The position numbers and the translations under genes were made by a program. A stretch of 54,844 bases of DNA, taken from Smithella sp. GTDB lineage: Bacteria > Desulfobacterota > Syntrophia > Syntrophales > Smithellaceae. The first letter of the stretch is position 1. Every line of letters starts with the position of its first letter. The notes below the pieces were generated by a model. That model saw only the letters and a program-made list of their open reading frames with translations, was not told where the DNA came from and searched no databases. Shown in pieces: positions 1 to 8,732 of this stretch. Location of the stretch: contig JAAZHX010000154.1 of assembly GCA_012510495.1 (NCBI GenBank), positions 1-54,844 on the forward strand, in the 5' to 3' direction.

Positions 1-114
1 TCTTCTCTCCCGTAAGTAAATCTTATCCGGATTTCAACACAGGTCGATCTTACGAATGTCTCTAATTTGCTTGCTCTTTTCTATTAGATTCTCTATTGCT
101 ACGCAATAGAATTT

Positions 115-603
115 TTATCCTATTGCGGATTCTGGGTTTATGTATAAGAAATTATTATTGACATAAGTGTCGCTACGCCATTCTTGTAAGGTTATTAATA
201 CTATTCTCTTTTTCCCCAAATGCCTGAGCTTTTCAATGGCGGCCTGCTGGGAATCGGAAAAGGCTATCGAAATTGATTGCGCTTGTATACCTACATGTAA
301 AAAGCCAGAAACAACAGCAGATGCGATCTCATCGGCTAACGGTTTATCGCTTTTAGTATTTACATTCCACGGATTACCAGTAAAAGGTCGTACAGTTCCA
401 GTATAAGTAGGCGATTTCTCTCCATCGATAATGTATGGGCGCTGATCGTAAACACCCACTGCTATATTGATGTCACTCCCATATTCAATCTTTGGCCAAG
501 CATCAGCATAGTTAGCATTTTGCCCAATGGCCAAGAAAGCGGCCAAAACGGGAACCGGTAAAAGCAATAATATCATTACTGCAATTGATATGATTTTTCG
601 CAT
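115..603 (-). CDS. Secreted hypothetical protein
   Basis: A 162-residue protein with a signal peptide (hydrophobic residues 4-21, cleavage likely after VLA). There is no lipobox. The mature part begins with a charged segment (GVYDQRPYIIDGEKSPTYTG), then an alpha/beta stretch ending in LVITLQEWRSD-like residues (IVLITLQEWRSDTYVNNN). This recalls YajG-like periplasmic or lipoprotein domains, but I cannot name a family. The start is supported by AAGGAG nine bases upstream. The protein stops soon after the W-S-D-x-Y segment, where related folds would normally continue with more strands, so the C-terminus may be truncated. Function unknown. Confidence 0.7.
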   Translation of the reverse strand: MRKIISIAVMILLLLPVPVLAAFLAIGQNANYADAWPKIEYGSDINIAVGVYDQRPYIIDGEKSPTYTGTVRPFTGNPWNVNTKSDKPLADEIASAVVSGFLHVGIQAQSISIAFSDSQQAAIEKLRHLGKKRIVLITLQEWRSDTYVNNNFLYINPESAIG

Positions 604-734
604 ATTGATACACTCCTTAGACGACGCATAAAATCAGAACACAGACAAAAACACAAAACAAAAACAAGAGGCCGCTGTTAACTTATGAACTTCGTATCAA
701 TCCCAACACCGTATATGGCGGTTTTACGGTTTCA

Positions 735-1166
735 TCAGAATTCGTACAGCTTCGACCCCGGCACGACGGTGAACTTATGCTTGAGCAGCACCTCGATGGC
801 TTTTTCGGGAGCGTCGAAGCGGAAGATGATGACGGCGTTCTGGCCGCTTTTTTCCACGAAAGCGTACAGGTATTCCACATTGATGGTTTCCCGGTTCAAA
901 ACTTCCATGATGCCGTGCAGCCCTCCCGGTTGATCGGGGACTTCCACGGCCACGACGGCGGTTTTGCTGACGCGGAAGCCGGCTTCTTTCAGCGTCCGGT
1001 TTGCTTTTTCCACATCATTCACAATCAGGCGCAAAATGCCGAAATCCGCCGTTTCCGCGAGCGACAGGGTGCGGATGTTGATGTTGTTTTCTTTCAGGAC
1101 ACGTGTGGCGTGCTCCAGTGTGCCTGGTTTGTTTTCCAGAAAAACCGAGATTTGCTCTACCTTCAT
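735..1166 (-). CDS. Tandem ACT-domain protein
   Basis: A 143-residue protein made of two ACT domains (about residues 1-68 and 70-140), each opening with the usual strand and a Pro-Gly turn (ENKPGTL, DQPGGL). ACT domains bind small ligands, commonly amino acids, and regulate enzymes. The start at 1166 is chosen because a strong GGAGG (GTGGAGGAGGTTACATG) lies just upstream. A longer open frame begins at 1247 but lacks such a site. It follows the phenylacetate-CoA ligase gene on the same strand with an 80-base gap, a pairing common in anaerobes. It probably senses an aromatic or amino-acid ligand for that pathway. The partner role is inference. Confidence 0.9.
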   Translation of the reverse strand: MKVEQISVFLENKPGTLEHATRVLKENNINIRTLSLAETADFGILRLIVNDVEKANRTLKEAGFRVSKTAVVAVEVPDQPGGLHGIMEVLNRETINVEYLYAFVEKSGQNAVIIFRFDAPEKAIEVLLKHKFTVVPGSKLYEF

Positions 1167-1246
1167 GTAACCTCCTCCACTTCCTTGAGTTGACGTTTGC
1201 GGGGAACGGTTTCCATCCGCCCCCTGCAAGAGAAGCCGCCATGACA

Positions 1247-2545
1247 TCAGATAATACGCTTGTCGAGTACCTTCTTTCCGCTTTCCTTCAGGGTTTGCGG
1301 GGCTACCAGCTTCACGCGCGGCGAAATGCTTAAGTAATCTTTCATGTCTTTGACGATGCGTTTTTCAATATGCTGCAGCTCCTTGACGCCGCCCGCTTCG
1401 CCGAAGAATTTTTCGCCGACTTCAACCTGCAGTTCGACGGCATCGAGCGCGCCGACTTTGTCGATGATCAGCTGATAATCCGGCTCGACGCCGTCAATGG
1501 CTTTCAGGATATCTTCCACCTGCGCGGGGTAGATATTGATGCCGCGGATGGTCAGCATGTCGTCGCTCCTTTTGAGAACGCGCTCCATCCGGATGTGCGT
1601 GCGGCCGCAGCGGCAGGGTTCGGGAATCAGGCGGGAGATGTCGCCCGACCGGTAGCGGATCAGCGGAAAAGCTTCTCTCGTCAGGCTGGTAAAGACCAGC
1701 TCGCCCTCTTCCCCTTCGGGCAGAACGTCACCGGTTTCGGGATGGATGGTTTCGACGATAAAATGATCTTCAAAGATATGCATTCCGCGCCGGCCTTCCA
1801 GGCACTCCATGGCAATGCCCGGCCCCATCATTTCCGAAAGGCCGAAGATGTTGAGAGCTTTGATATGGAAGGCGTCTTCAATGGCGTCGCGGGTGGCGTC
1901 GCTCCAGGGCTCGGCGCCGAAGATGCCCACCCGCAACTGCAGGGATTTCATATCCACGCCCATGGCCCTTCCTTCCTCGGCCAGATGCAGGGCGAAGGAT
2001 GGCGTGGCGCACAACACCGTCGGGCCGAAATCCTGGAGGATCGTGATTTGCCGCTTGGTGTTGCCGTCGGAGATGGGAATGACGCTGGCGCCGATTTTTT
2101 CGATGCCGTAATGCAGCCCCAGACCGCCGGGGAGCAGACCGTAGCCAAACGCGTTATGAACTATGTCGTTTTTGGTCAACCCCGCGGCCGCCAGGGAGCG
2201 GGCGGTCAGGTCCGTCCAGGTTTCCAGGTCGCGCCGTGTGTAGCTGAACACGGAGGACCGGCCGGAAGTTCCGGAGGAGGCGTGCAGCCTCACGATGTTG
2301 CTCATCGGAACGGCAAACAGGCCGAAGGGATAGTTGTTGCGCAAATCCTCGCGGGTGGTGAAGGGGAGTTTTTTCAAGTCCCCCAGGGAGCGGATAGCGT
2401 CCGGAGAAATCTTGACGGAGGCGAGCGACTTTTTATAAAAACCGACCGTTGTGTACACGCGCTGCAAAACCTGCTGGAGTCTTTTGATCTGCAGGGCTTT
2501 CAGGGCTTCACGCGGCAGGGTTTCAAACTCATCATTGTACATCAT
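1247..2545 (-). CDS. paaK: Phenylacetate-CoA ligase
   Basis: A 432-residue adenylate-forming enzyme that activates phenylacetate (or a related aryl acid) with ATP and CoA in the cytoplasm. Visible motifs are the phosphate-binding loop [12 protein letters not shown], the core [11 protein letters not shown], the A8-type hinge region RYRSGD, and the C-terminal [14 protein letters not shown]. The length is typical for the family. The start at 2545 (MMYNDEF) is preceded by AAAGGA ten bases upstream. The in-frame extension to 2731 has no site and unlike-protein composition. It is followed by the ACT protein, likely co-transcribed. Substrate specificity cannot be decided from sequence; indoleacetate or another aryl acid is possible. 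Confidence 0.93.
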   Translation of the reverse strand: MMYNDEFETLPREALKALQIKRLQQVLQRVYTTVGFYKKSLASVKISPDAIRSLGDLKKLPFTTREDLRNNYPFGLFAVPMSNIVRLHASSGTSGRSSVFSYTRRDLETWTDLTARSLAAAGLTKNDIVHNAFGYGLLPGGLGLHYGIEKIGASVIPISDGNTKRQITILQDFGPTVLCATPSFALHLAEEGRAMGVDMKSLQLRVGIFGAEPWSDATRDAIEDAFHIKALNIFGLSEMMGPGIAMECLEGRRGMHIFEDHFIVETIHPETGDVLPEGEEGELVFTSLTREAFPLIRYRSGDISRLIPEPCRCGRTHIRMERVLKRSDDMLTIRGINIYPAQVEDILKAIDGVEPDYQLIIDKVGALDAVELQVEVGEKFFGEAGGVKELQHIEKRIVKDMKDYLSISPRVKLVAPQTLKESGKKVLDKRII

Positions 2546-2836
2546 GGCGGCGTTTTCCTTTCTGACAGGTGGTTCAGGACCAGGCTGATGGCTGTCTTCG
2601 CGGTTTTGCTGAAATGACGTAAAGGGCTGCCTGTTTTGTGTGGAAGTGTAACAAAACTTTTTGCCGGTGGCAAGCAGCTTTCCAAAAAGGTTTGGGGGAG
2701 AGGTAAAAGGGCAAAGCGTCCCCAAAAACAAATTATTCTTTACCCGAACCGGTTGTTTGTGCTACTTGCAGAAGGTAATTATTTTGTTGGGTGTTTCATT
2801 CCGCGGGACCAACCGTCTGCACGGGTTTTTGAAAAG

Positions 2837-4222
2837 ATGATCCTCACGATCAGCCGCAAATTATTTCTGGGGCATCTGTTGATGGCGCTTTTGACCGTCC
2901 TGGCCAGCGCCTTTGCGTTGTTCAATCTGCAGAAGCTCAGCGCCGGCGCATACAACATCACGAATCACCACTTTGTTTTGATGGAAAATTCCAAACAGCT
3001 CATGGACATCCTGCTGGCCCAGGAAAGCGCCGAAAAGAAATATCTGATTTTAAAGGACCCTGAACTGGAGCAGATTTTCTGGAAGCGCAGCGGTGAATTT
3101 ACGGAAATACTGGCCGGGACGGAGCGGCTGAAACTTGACCGTCGCACGCAAAATGCGGTTTCCGAAGTGGACGTATTGCACCGCCGCCTGAAAGAATTGT
3201 TTTCGGAAGAAACCCTGCTGATGCAAAGCGGGCAGATGCAGGAAGCGCAGGCCATTTCCGACACGGCGGGAAGAGCTGTAATCGATGCCATGGCGATGCA
3301 GCTTCGGGACATTCAAAAAAACATGGACCAGGCCATCAATAATGAAATGAACCGGATCGCCCGGCAGGGACGGGCGGCCGTTCAGATGACTTTGGGGCTG
3401 AGTTTGCTGAGCCTGGTGCTGGGCATTACGCTGGCGCTGATCATTACGCGCAATATTTCCAAGCCTCTTAAACAATTGCAAAAAGCCACTCGTTTGATCG
3501 CTGAAGGGAATCTGGATCACCAGATCGAGGCAAGACGCGACGATGAAATCGGCGCGTTGGCTGATTCTTTTGCCCATATGACCCAAAGGCTCAAAGTGCT
3601 GGAAGCGCTCAATCTTGACGCCAGTCCGCTGACCGGACTGCCGGGAAATCTGGCGATTGAAAACAGGATTGAACAGGCGCTGGTGAAGAGGAAAGCCTTT
3701 TCCTTGTGCCAGGTGGACCTGGATAATTTCAAGCCTTTTGCCGATCAGTATGGATATGCGTGGGGAAGCGAAGTCATCAAAGAAGTCGCCGACCTTCTCC
3801 AAGGGTATATTGCTGAAATGAAGCTGACCGACATGTTTCTGGGCCACATCGGAGGCGATGATTTTGTTATGATCGGCAATCCCGGGCAAGTGGAGGACAT
3901 TTGCAAAAAGCTGGTGGTTGATTTTGCAGGGCGTATCTTTCGCTACTACCGGCCGGAAGATGCGCAAAAAGGATATTTCATCGGCCGGAATCGCCAGGGA
4001 ACCGTTCAGAAATTTCCATTGATCACGATCACCGCGGCGATTGTTACGGATGACGGATCGCGCTTTAAAAACCCGCTGGATATGGCCAGACTGGTCGCGG
4101 AGTTAAAAGAGTACGCCAAAAGAATGCCCGGCAGTAATTATGTAACGGAAGAAGTGGTTGAAAGACAAAAAGCGGCGCAGCCGCAAAACGCACAGAGCAC
4201 CTTGGAGTGGAGCAATTGTTGA
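2837..4222 (+). CDS. Membrane sensor with HAMP and GGDEF domains
   Basis: A 461-residue inner-membrane signalling protein. TM1 spans about residues 9-30. A helical extracytoplasmic domain follows at 31-180 (QESAEKKYLILKDPEL resembles CHASE3/GlrK-type sensors). TM2 is at 183-204, HAMP at 204-257, and a GGDEF domain runs from 262 to the end. The GGDEF domain has LTGLPG, the metal-site DLDNF and the active-site signature as GGDDF (339-343), so c-di-GMP synthesis is plausible but unproven. An unusual insertion (YYRPEDAQKGYF) follows the signature. The start at 2837 is the first ATG before TM1; the ribosome site is weak. It overlaps the next gene, a coiled-coil lipoprotein. Confidence 0.85.
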   Translation: MILTISRKLFLGHLLMALLTVLASAFALFNLQKLSAGAYNITNHHFVLMENSKQLMDILLAQESAEKKYLILKDPELEQIFWKRSGEFTEILAGTERLKLDRRTQNAVSEVDVLHRRLKELFSEETLLMQSGQMQEAQAISDTAGRAVIDAMAMQLRDIQKNMDQAINNEMNRIARQGRAAVQMTLGLSLLSLVLGITLALIITRNISKPLKQLQKATRLIAEGNLDHQIEARRDDEIGALADSFAHMTQRLKVLEALNLDASPLTGLPGNLAIENRIEQALVKRKAFSLCQVDLDNFKPFADQYGYAWGSEVIKEVADLLQGYIAEMKLTDMFLGHIGGDDFVMIGNPGQVEDICKKLVVDFAGRIFRYYRPEDAQKGYFIGRNRQGTVQKFPLITITAAIVTDDGSRFKNPLDMARLVAELKEYAKRMPGSNYVTEEVVERQKAAQPQNAQSTLEWSNC

Positions 4223-4752
4223 GACATTCGAAAAAACTGATGGTTTTGATCCTCGTGCTTCTGATCTTGGCCGGCTGTTCGGCAAAGGCCGTCCGGGACG
4301 GCGGCCGGGGGCCCGCCGCGCCGGTGAAAAAAGCCGGCAGCCTGTTTGGCAGCTGGCCGTCGGACAGGGAGCTGTTTGATGAAGCCCTGGCCTTTTTGTC
4401 CGGCAGCGGGCGGGAGCCGGATTACAAGGAGGCAAAAATCCGGCTGGTATCTTTGATGGAGCAATTTCCGGGGAGCAAATGGGCGGATTGCTCGAGGGCC
4501 CTGTCGTCAGCTCTTGACAGGATTTCCGCGCTGCAGACTGAATTAAGAAAGCAGAAGACGGATGCCCATCAGGAACAGGTGAAACTCAAAAAAGAAATCG
4601 AAGGTTTGAAAAACAGCGTTCGCCAGGTGGAAGAAAAGAATTCGACGGAGATGACCCAGCTGCAGCAGGAAAATGAGCAGTTGAAAAATGATATTCGGCA
4701 GTTGAAAAATTTGGAGATCCGTCTGGAAAAGAGAGAAAAGCAGCTGCGCTGA
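4207..4752 (+). CDS. Coiled-coil lipoprotein (QseG-like context)
   Basis: A roughly 180-residue lipoprotein. The signal segment LMVLILVLLILAGC ends in a lipobox Cys. A globular part contains a TPR-like segment (EPDYKEAKIRLVSLMEQFPGS), followed by a long coiled coil from about residue 100 to the end (repeated LKKEIEGL, LQQENEQLKND). The start is uncertain: GTG at 4207, or TTG at 4219, which overlaps the upstream TGA and has GGAG at a better distance. It overlaps the sensor gene, so translation is probably coupled. The order, a GlrK-type sensor then a coiled-coil lipoprotein, mirrors glrK-qseG of enterobacteria, where the lipoprotein modulates the sensor. The role here is inference. Confidence 0.8.
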   Translation: MEQLLRHSKKLMVLILVLLILAGCSAKAVRDGGRGPAAPVKKAGSLFGSWPSDRELFDEALAFLSGSGREPDYKEAKIRLVSLMEQFPGSKWADCSRALSSALDRISALQTELRKQKTDAHQEQVKLKKEIEGLKNSVRQVEEKNSTEMTQLQQENEQLKNDIRQLKNLEIRLEKREKQLR

Positions 4753-4754
4753 AA

Positions 4755-5279
4755 TCAGAGCTTTAAATGCCGGCAAGCCAGCATGATGCCCAGCGCCGTT
4801 TTTGCGTCGATCAGCTCGCCGCTTTTCAAAAGGGCGGCGGCCTGGGCGAAGCTTGTGGGAATGACTTCAATGCATTCGTCTTCATCCGGCTGCAGCGGTT
4901 CGTACACCAGGTCCTGCGCCAGAAAAAAATACATGAATTCATTGCAGTATCCGGGAAGCAGGTAGCCCGCGAAAAGCGGCGTCAGCTTTTTAGCCCGCCA
5001 GCCTGTTTCTTCGGCCAGCTCCCGGCTCGCGCAGGAGGCCGGTGATTCTTCCCCGTGGTCCATGGAGCCGGCGGGAATTTCCAGTAGGTCTTTCCCGGTG
5101 GGGATGCGGAACTGCCGGATCAGCAGCAGTTCTTGTTGATCATTGACGGGGACCACAGCCACGGTGGGTTTGTGTTCAATCCAGCTTTGCCTGGTTTGTT
5201 TTCCGTTTTGCAGCAGAATGTCTTCTTCCCAGACGGAAAAGATTTTACACGCGTATGCCAGAGTCCTGTTTTTGTCCAT
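4755..5279 (-). CDS. Nudix hydrolase, ADP-ribose pyrophosphatase type
   Basis: A 174-residue cytoplasmic hydrolase with a full Nudix box, G-SMDHG-E then RELAEETGW (GX5EX7REUXEEXGU). This binds Mg and cleaves nucleoside diphosphates linked to another moiety. The N-terminal WIEHKPTVAVVPVN and LLLIRQFRIPTGKDLLEIPAG match the ADP-ribose pyrophosphatase (NudF) subgroup, where Arg and Glu residues before the box contact ADP-ribose. It converges with the lipoprotein gene, leaving only 2 bases between stops. It lies 20 bases downstream of the thioredoxin gene on the same strand, suggesting one transcript. The ribosome site is weak. Confidence 0.88.
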   Translation of the reverse strand: MDKNRTLAYACKIFSVWEEDILLQNGKQTRQSWIEHKPTVAVVPVNDQQELLLIRQFRIPTGKDLLEIPAGSMDHGEESPASCASRELAEETGWRAKKLTPLFAGYLLPGYCNEFMYFFLAQDLVYEPLQPDEDECIEVIPTSFAQAAALLKSGELIDAKTALGIMLACRHLKL

Positions 5280-5299
5280 GAAGGGTATCGGTTTCCGTT

Positions 5300-5857
5300 T
5301 CAGTTGGTTTTGATGATGGCAAGAAGATGCCGTTCGATTTCCTGCTTTGGCAGGGCGCCGACGAGGCGCTCGACCAGCCGGCCGTCCCGGAAAAACAGCA
5401 GCGTGGGAATGCTGCGGATGCCGTACTGGGTGGCGGTTTCCGGGTTTTCGTCCACGTTCAATTTGGCGACCTTGACGCCGTTGGCGTAATCCGAGGCCAG
5501 CTCGTCAATGGTCGGCGCCAGGCTCTTGCAGGGGCCGCACCAGGGCGCCCAGCAATCCACCAGCACGGATATTTCCGTGGAGAGCACCTCGCGGGCAAAG
5601 GAATCATCGGTGACCTCGACGGGCTTGATGTTTTGTCTGGCAATCACAAGCGGTTCTCCGCATTTGCCGCAAAGCGGTTTTGAGCCGAGGCGCTCTTCCG
5701 GCAGACGATTTTTGGCGCCGCATTTCAGGCAGCGGATAATCAGTTCATCCAGCGGCGCGTGGCAATGTCCGCAGGTGGGGCGCCGCTGAAATTTCTGCTG
5801 CGGTATGCGGTTTTTGGTGCCGCAGTTCAGACAGCGGATAATAACGTTGTCCGGCAT
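5300..5857 (-). CDS. trxC: Thioredoxin with two N-terminal zinc ribbons
   Basis: A 185-residue thioredoxin-2-like disulfide reductase. The C-terminal thioredoxin domain (about 78-185) has the canonical WCGPCK active site and cis-Pro in SIPTL. The N-terminus carries two tandem four-Cys zinc ribbons: C9-x2-C with C29-x2-C, and C43-x2-C with C63-x2-C. They are clearly duplicated (IIRCLNCGTKNRIP and IIRCLKCGAKNRLP). Standard TrxC has only one. The start at 5857 has GGGAG upstream. It lies between ybaK and the Nudix gene, all on the minus strand. Zinc ribbons make Trx2 redox responsive in E. coli; the purpose of a doubled ribbon is unknown. Confidence 0.92.
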   Translation of the reverse strand: MPDNVIIRCLNCGTKNRIPQQKFQRRPTCGHCHAPLDELIIRCLKCGAKNRLPEERLGSKPLCGKCGEPLVIARQNIKPVEVTDDSFAREVLSTEISVLVDCWAPWCGPCKSLAPTIDELASDYANGVKVAKLNVDENPETATQYGIRSIPTLLFFRDGRLVERLVGALPKQEIERHLLAIIKTN

Positions 5858-5912
5858 ACATCATCTCCCGAAGTTTTGAGGCATTATCTCTTTTTCCCTC
5901 TCAAATGGCAAA

Positions 5913-6395
5913 TTATATCGCAACGCTGACTTCAGAGGGTTTCAGGATGCGAACCAGTTCCGAAGGCGACATTCTGGCCAGCAGTCCGCGGGAGCCGGCA
6001 TTGATGAGAATTTCCGGAAGGGCGGAAATCGTCTTTTCCATGTAAAGCATCAAAGTCTTTTTGGCGCCGAAGGGAGACGTTCCGCCGACAAAATACCCGG
6101 TGTGCCGGTGCGCGGTCTCCGGTGTGCAGGGTTTGACGGTTTTGACGCCCAGCGTGCGGGCGAGGGCTTTGGTAGATACCTCCCGGTCTCCGTGCATCAG
6201 AATCATGAAGGGGGTTGCATTTTCATCCTCCATGACCAGCGTCTTAATTACGCAATGCTCATCCACGCCCAGCTTCTGCGCAGAAACCCTGGTGCCGCCG
6301 TGCTCTTCGTAGGCATAGGTATGCAGTGTAAAAGTTGCGGCCGATTTTTTCAGGGCCAGGACTGCGGGCGTTGACGGGATTTTTTCTTTTGCCAT
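5913..6395 (-). CDS. ybaK: Cys-tRNA(Pro) deacylase YbaK/EbsC family
   Basis: A 160-residue trans-editing deacylase of the YbaK/ProX superfamily that hydrolyses mischarged Cys-tRNA(Pro). The conserved catalytic Lys region (VIKTLVMEDE) and the glycine-rich loop GYFVGGTSPFGAKK are both present. The length is typical. Its ATG at 6395 shares one base with the TAA stop of the upstream lysA-like gene (TAATG), so it is probably translated by coupling. No missing residues are seen. Confidence 0.92.
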   Translation of the reverse strand: MAKEKIPSTPAVLALKKSAATFTLHTYAYEEHGGTRVSAQKLGVDEHCVIKTLVMEDENATPFMILMHGDREVSTKALARTLGVKTVKPCTPETAHRHTGYFVGGTSPFGAKKTLMLYMEKTISALPEILINAGSRGLLARMSPSELVRILKPSEVSVAI

Positions 6396-7660
6396 TACAC
6401 TTTAAACCTGCTCAACCTCTTGAAGTCCAGCGTGGCGAAATAATCTTTCACGGTTTCGGCGCGGCGGATCTGGACAACGGATCCGTCTTCCCGCAGCAGC
6501 AGCTCGGCGGAGCGGAGTTTGCCGTTGTAATTAAAGCCCATGGCATGACCGTGCGCGCCCGTGTCGTGAATCACAACGGTGTCGCCGGGGGCCAGCCGGG
6601 GCAGCAGGCGGTCGATGGCGAATTTGTCGTTGTTTTCGCAAAGAGAGCCGGTGACATCATACAGGATGTCGTGGGGGCGCCTTTCCTTGCCGACGACGGT
6701 GATGTGATGATAGGCGCCGTAAAGAGCGGGCCTCATCAGGTTGGCCATGCAGGCATCGAGCCCGGCAAATTTTTTGTATGTATCCTTGATGTGCAGAACC
6801 CTCGAGACAAGGCAGCCGTGAGGGCCGGTGATAAAGCGGCCGCTTTCCGTGAAAATTTTCAGGGGGGCCAGGCCGCCGGCCGCGATGATCTTTTCATACT
6901 TTTCCCGGATGCCGCGGGTCATGACCTCCAGATCGATGGCTTTCTGTTCGGGCCTGTAAGGAATGCCGAATCCTCCGCTCAAGTTGGCGAATTCAAAGCG
7001 GATGTTCAGGGCATGCGATAATTCGGCGATCAAATGAAAAAGAATTTCCGCCGTTTCGACAAAGTAATCAGGGTCCAGCTCATTGGAGGCGACCATGGTG
7101 TGGATGCCGAAGCGTCGGACGCCTTTGTCCCGGCAAATGCGGTAGCCTTCAAAAAGCTGTTCGCGCGTGAATCCGTATTTGGCCTCTTCCGGATGGCCGA
7201 TAATGACATTCCCTTTTTTCAGGGGGCCGGGATTGTAACGGCAGCAGATCAGGTCCGGAAGTCCGGCGTGTTTTTCCAGAAAATCAATGTGCGAGATATC
7301 GTCCAGGTTAATAGTTGCCTTGAGTTTCCGGGCCTGGACAAATTCGGCGGCGGGGGTGTCATTGGAGGAAAACATGATTTCTTCCCCGGTGATGCCGGTT
7401 TTTTGCGCCAGCAGCAATTCTGCCAGGGAGCTGCAGTCCGCTCCGAATCCTTCAGCGTGGAGGATTTTCATGATGTAGGGATTGGGGCAGGCTTTGACGG
7501 CGAAGAATTCTTTGAAACCCCGGTTCCAGGAAAAGGCTTTGGCAAAAGCGCGGGCATTTTTCCGAATGGCCCTTTCATCGTAAAGATGAAAGGGCGTCGG
7601 ATACTTGTCTATGATGGCTTCGAGTTGCTTTTTCGTAAAGGGCAGTTTTTTTTCCGTCAT
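6395..7660 (-). CDS. lysA: Diaminopimelate decarboxylase-like PLP enzyme
   Basis: A 421-residue fold-type III PLP decarboxylase. The Schiff-base Lys is in EFFAVKACPNP (K56), the glycine-rich phosphate site is SGGFGIPY, and ITESGRFITG-like residues (FTESGRFITGPHG) follow. The catalytic Cys appears in SLCENNDKFA, corresponding to the CESSD motif, though with NN in place of SS. This supports a meso-diaminopimelate decarboxylase or a close relative that makes lysine. The changed specificity helix (IHTMVASNE) means another basic amino-acid substrate is possible. It lies upstream of ybaK with a one-base overlap. In the same window a lysine 2,3-aminomutase uses lysine. Confidence 0.85.
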   Translation of the reverse strand: MTEKKLPFTKKQLEAIIDKYPTPFHLYDERAIRKNARAFAKAFSWNRGFKEFFAVKACPNPYIMKILHAEGFGADCSSLAELLLAQKTGITGEEIMFSSNDTPAAEFVQARKLKATINLDDISHIDFLEKHAGLPDLICCRYNPGPLKKGNVIIGHPEEAKYGFTREQLFEGYRICRDKGVRRFGIHTMVASNELDPDYFVETAEILFHLIAELSHALNIRFEFANLSGGFGIPYRPEQKAIDLEVMTRGIREKYEKIIAAGGLAPLKIFTESGRFITGPHGCLVSRVLHIKDTYKKFAGLDACMANLMRPALYGAYHHITVVGKERRPHDILYDVTGSLCENNDKFAIDRLLPRLAPGDTVVIHDTGAHGHAMGFNYNGKLRSAELLLREDGSVVQIRRAETVKDYFATLDFKRLSRFKV

Positions 7661-7730
7661 GAGAAAATCTCCCGCGGCAATTGGGATAGGGTGTTTGTCG
7701 GGGAAAATCTACGGTATAAAGGGGAAATTA

Positions 7731-8732
7731 TCAATAGAGAAAATTTTTCAGTGCAAGAAAAAACAAGGCGGAGATGATGGCGGAAATTGGTATCGTCAAA
7801 ATCCAGGCCCAGATGATATTGCCGGCCACGCCCCAGCGCACGGCAGATAATCTTTTCGTCGCTCCGACGCCGACAATTGAGCCGGCGATGGTGTGAGTGG
7901 TACTCACCGGAATTCCCGCCACGGATGAGCCGATGATCGCACAGGCCGCCGCCGCCTCGGCACTGAAGCCGCCGATCGGCTGAAGCTTGGTGATTTTGGT
8001 CCCCATGGTTTTGACGATCCGCCAGCCGCCGAACATGGTGCCGAAGGCAAGTACTGAATAGCACATGATGATGAGCCACCAGGGGATATGAAATTGAGAC
8101 CCGATAAGCCCTTTGCTGTATAGGACGATGGCGATGATGCCGATGGTTTTTTGCGCGTCATTCATGCCGTGCCCGGTGGAGTAGACAGCCGAGGAAAGCA
8201 GCTGCAGCTTCCGGTACAATTTATCTGTTCTGGCGATATTGGAGTGGCGATTGAGGTTCATCGAGAGTGCCATGAAAATGAACCCCAAAACCAGGCCGAT
8301 AGTCGGCGAGAGAAAAATAAACAGTGTGGTTTTGATGACGCCCGACCACACCAGCGTAGCGATGCCTCCCTTGGCGATACCCGCGCCGATGAGGCCGCCG
8401 ATCAGCGCGTGGGAGGAACTGCTGGGGAGCCCGTAATACCAGGTAATAATGTTCCAGAGGATCGCTCCGCCCAATGCGGACAGAATCACGAGATTATCGA
8501 CGATATCGATGTGGATAATGCCTTTGCCGATGGTATGGGCGACCTGTGTGCCGATGAGGAAAGCAGCGACAAAATTAAAGAAAGCTGCCCAGAGGACCGC
8601 CTGACGGGGTGACAGAACACGTGTGGAAACAATAGTGGAGATTGAGTTGGACGAGTCGTGAAAGCCATTTAAAAAGTCGAACACCAGGGCGATGACGACC
8701 AGAAAAATGACAAATGCCATGGAATCAAGCAT
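7731..8732 (-). CDS. pit: Inorganic phosphate transporter, PiT family
   Basis: A 333-residue integral membrane permease with about ten hydrophobic segments. It carries both PiT signatures: GFHDSSNSI near the N-terminus and the duplicated inverted loops GLPSSSSHALIGG and GIPVSTTHTIAGS. It imports phosphate (often as a metal-phosphate complex) with cations. The ATG at 8732 lies inside the end of the upstream DUF47 gene with an 8-base overlap, so the two are coupled. An alternative ATG at 8720 has no better site. The conserved pairing with a DUF47 protein supports the assignment. Confidence 0.93.
   Translation of the reverse strand: MLDSMAFVIFLVVIALVFDFLNGFHDSSNSISTIVSTRVLSPRQAVLWAAFFNFVAAFLIGTQVAHTIGKGIIHIDIVDNLVILSALGGAILWNIITWYYGLPSSSSHALIGGLIGAGIAKGGIATLVWSGVIKTTLFIFLSPTIGLVLGFIFMALSMNLNRHSNIARTDKLYRKLQLLSSAVYSTGHGMNDAQKTIGIIAIVLYSKGLIGSQFHIPWWLIIMCYSVLAFGTMFGGWRIVKTMGTKITKLQPIGGFSAEAAAACAIIGSSVAGIPVSTTHTIAGSIVGVGATKRLSAVRWGVAGNIIWAWILTIPISAIISALFFLALKNFLY

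Noticed and set aside
1370-2617. Long open frame (415 codons) on the plus strand opposite paaK
   Set aside because: Antisense shadow of a strongly GC3-biased gene. It has no ribosome site or domain, and the minus-strand gene is unambiguous.
3050-3967. 305-codon minus-strand frame opposite the GGDEF sensor
   Set aside because: Shadow frame without start site or family features.
8615-8631. ACACGTGT palindrome as a second parS
   Set aside because: Only the central CACGTG matches; the outer bases differ from the parS consensus.
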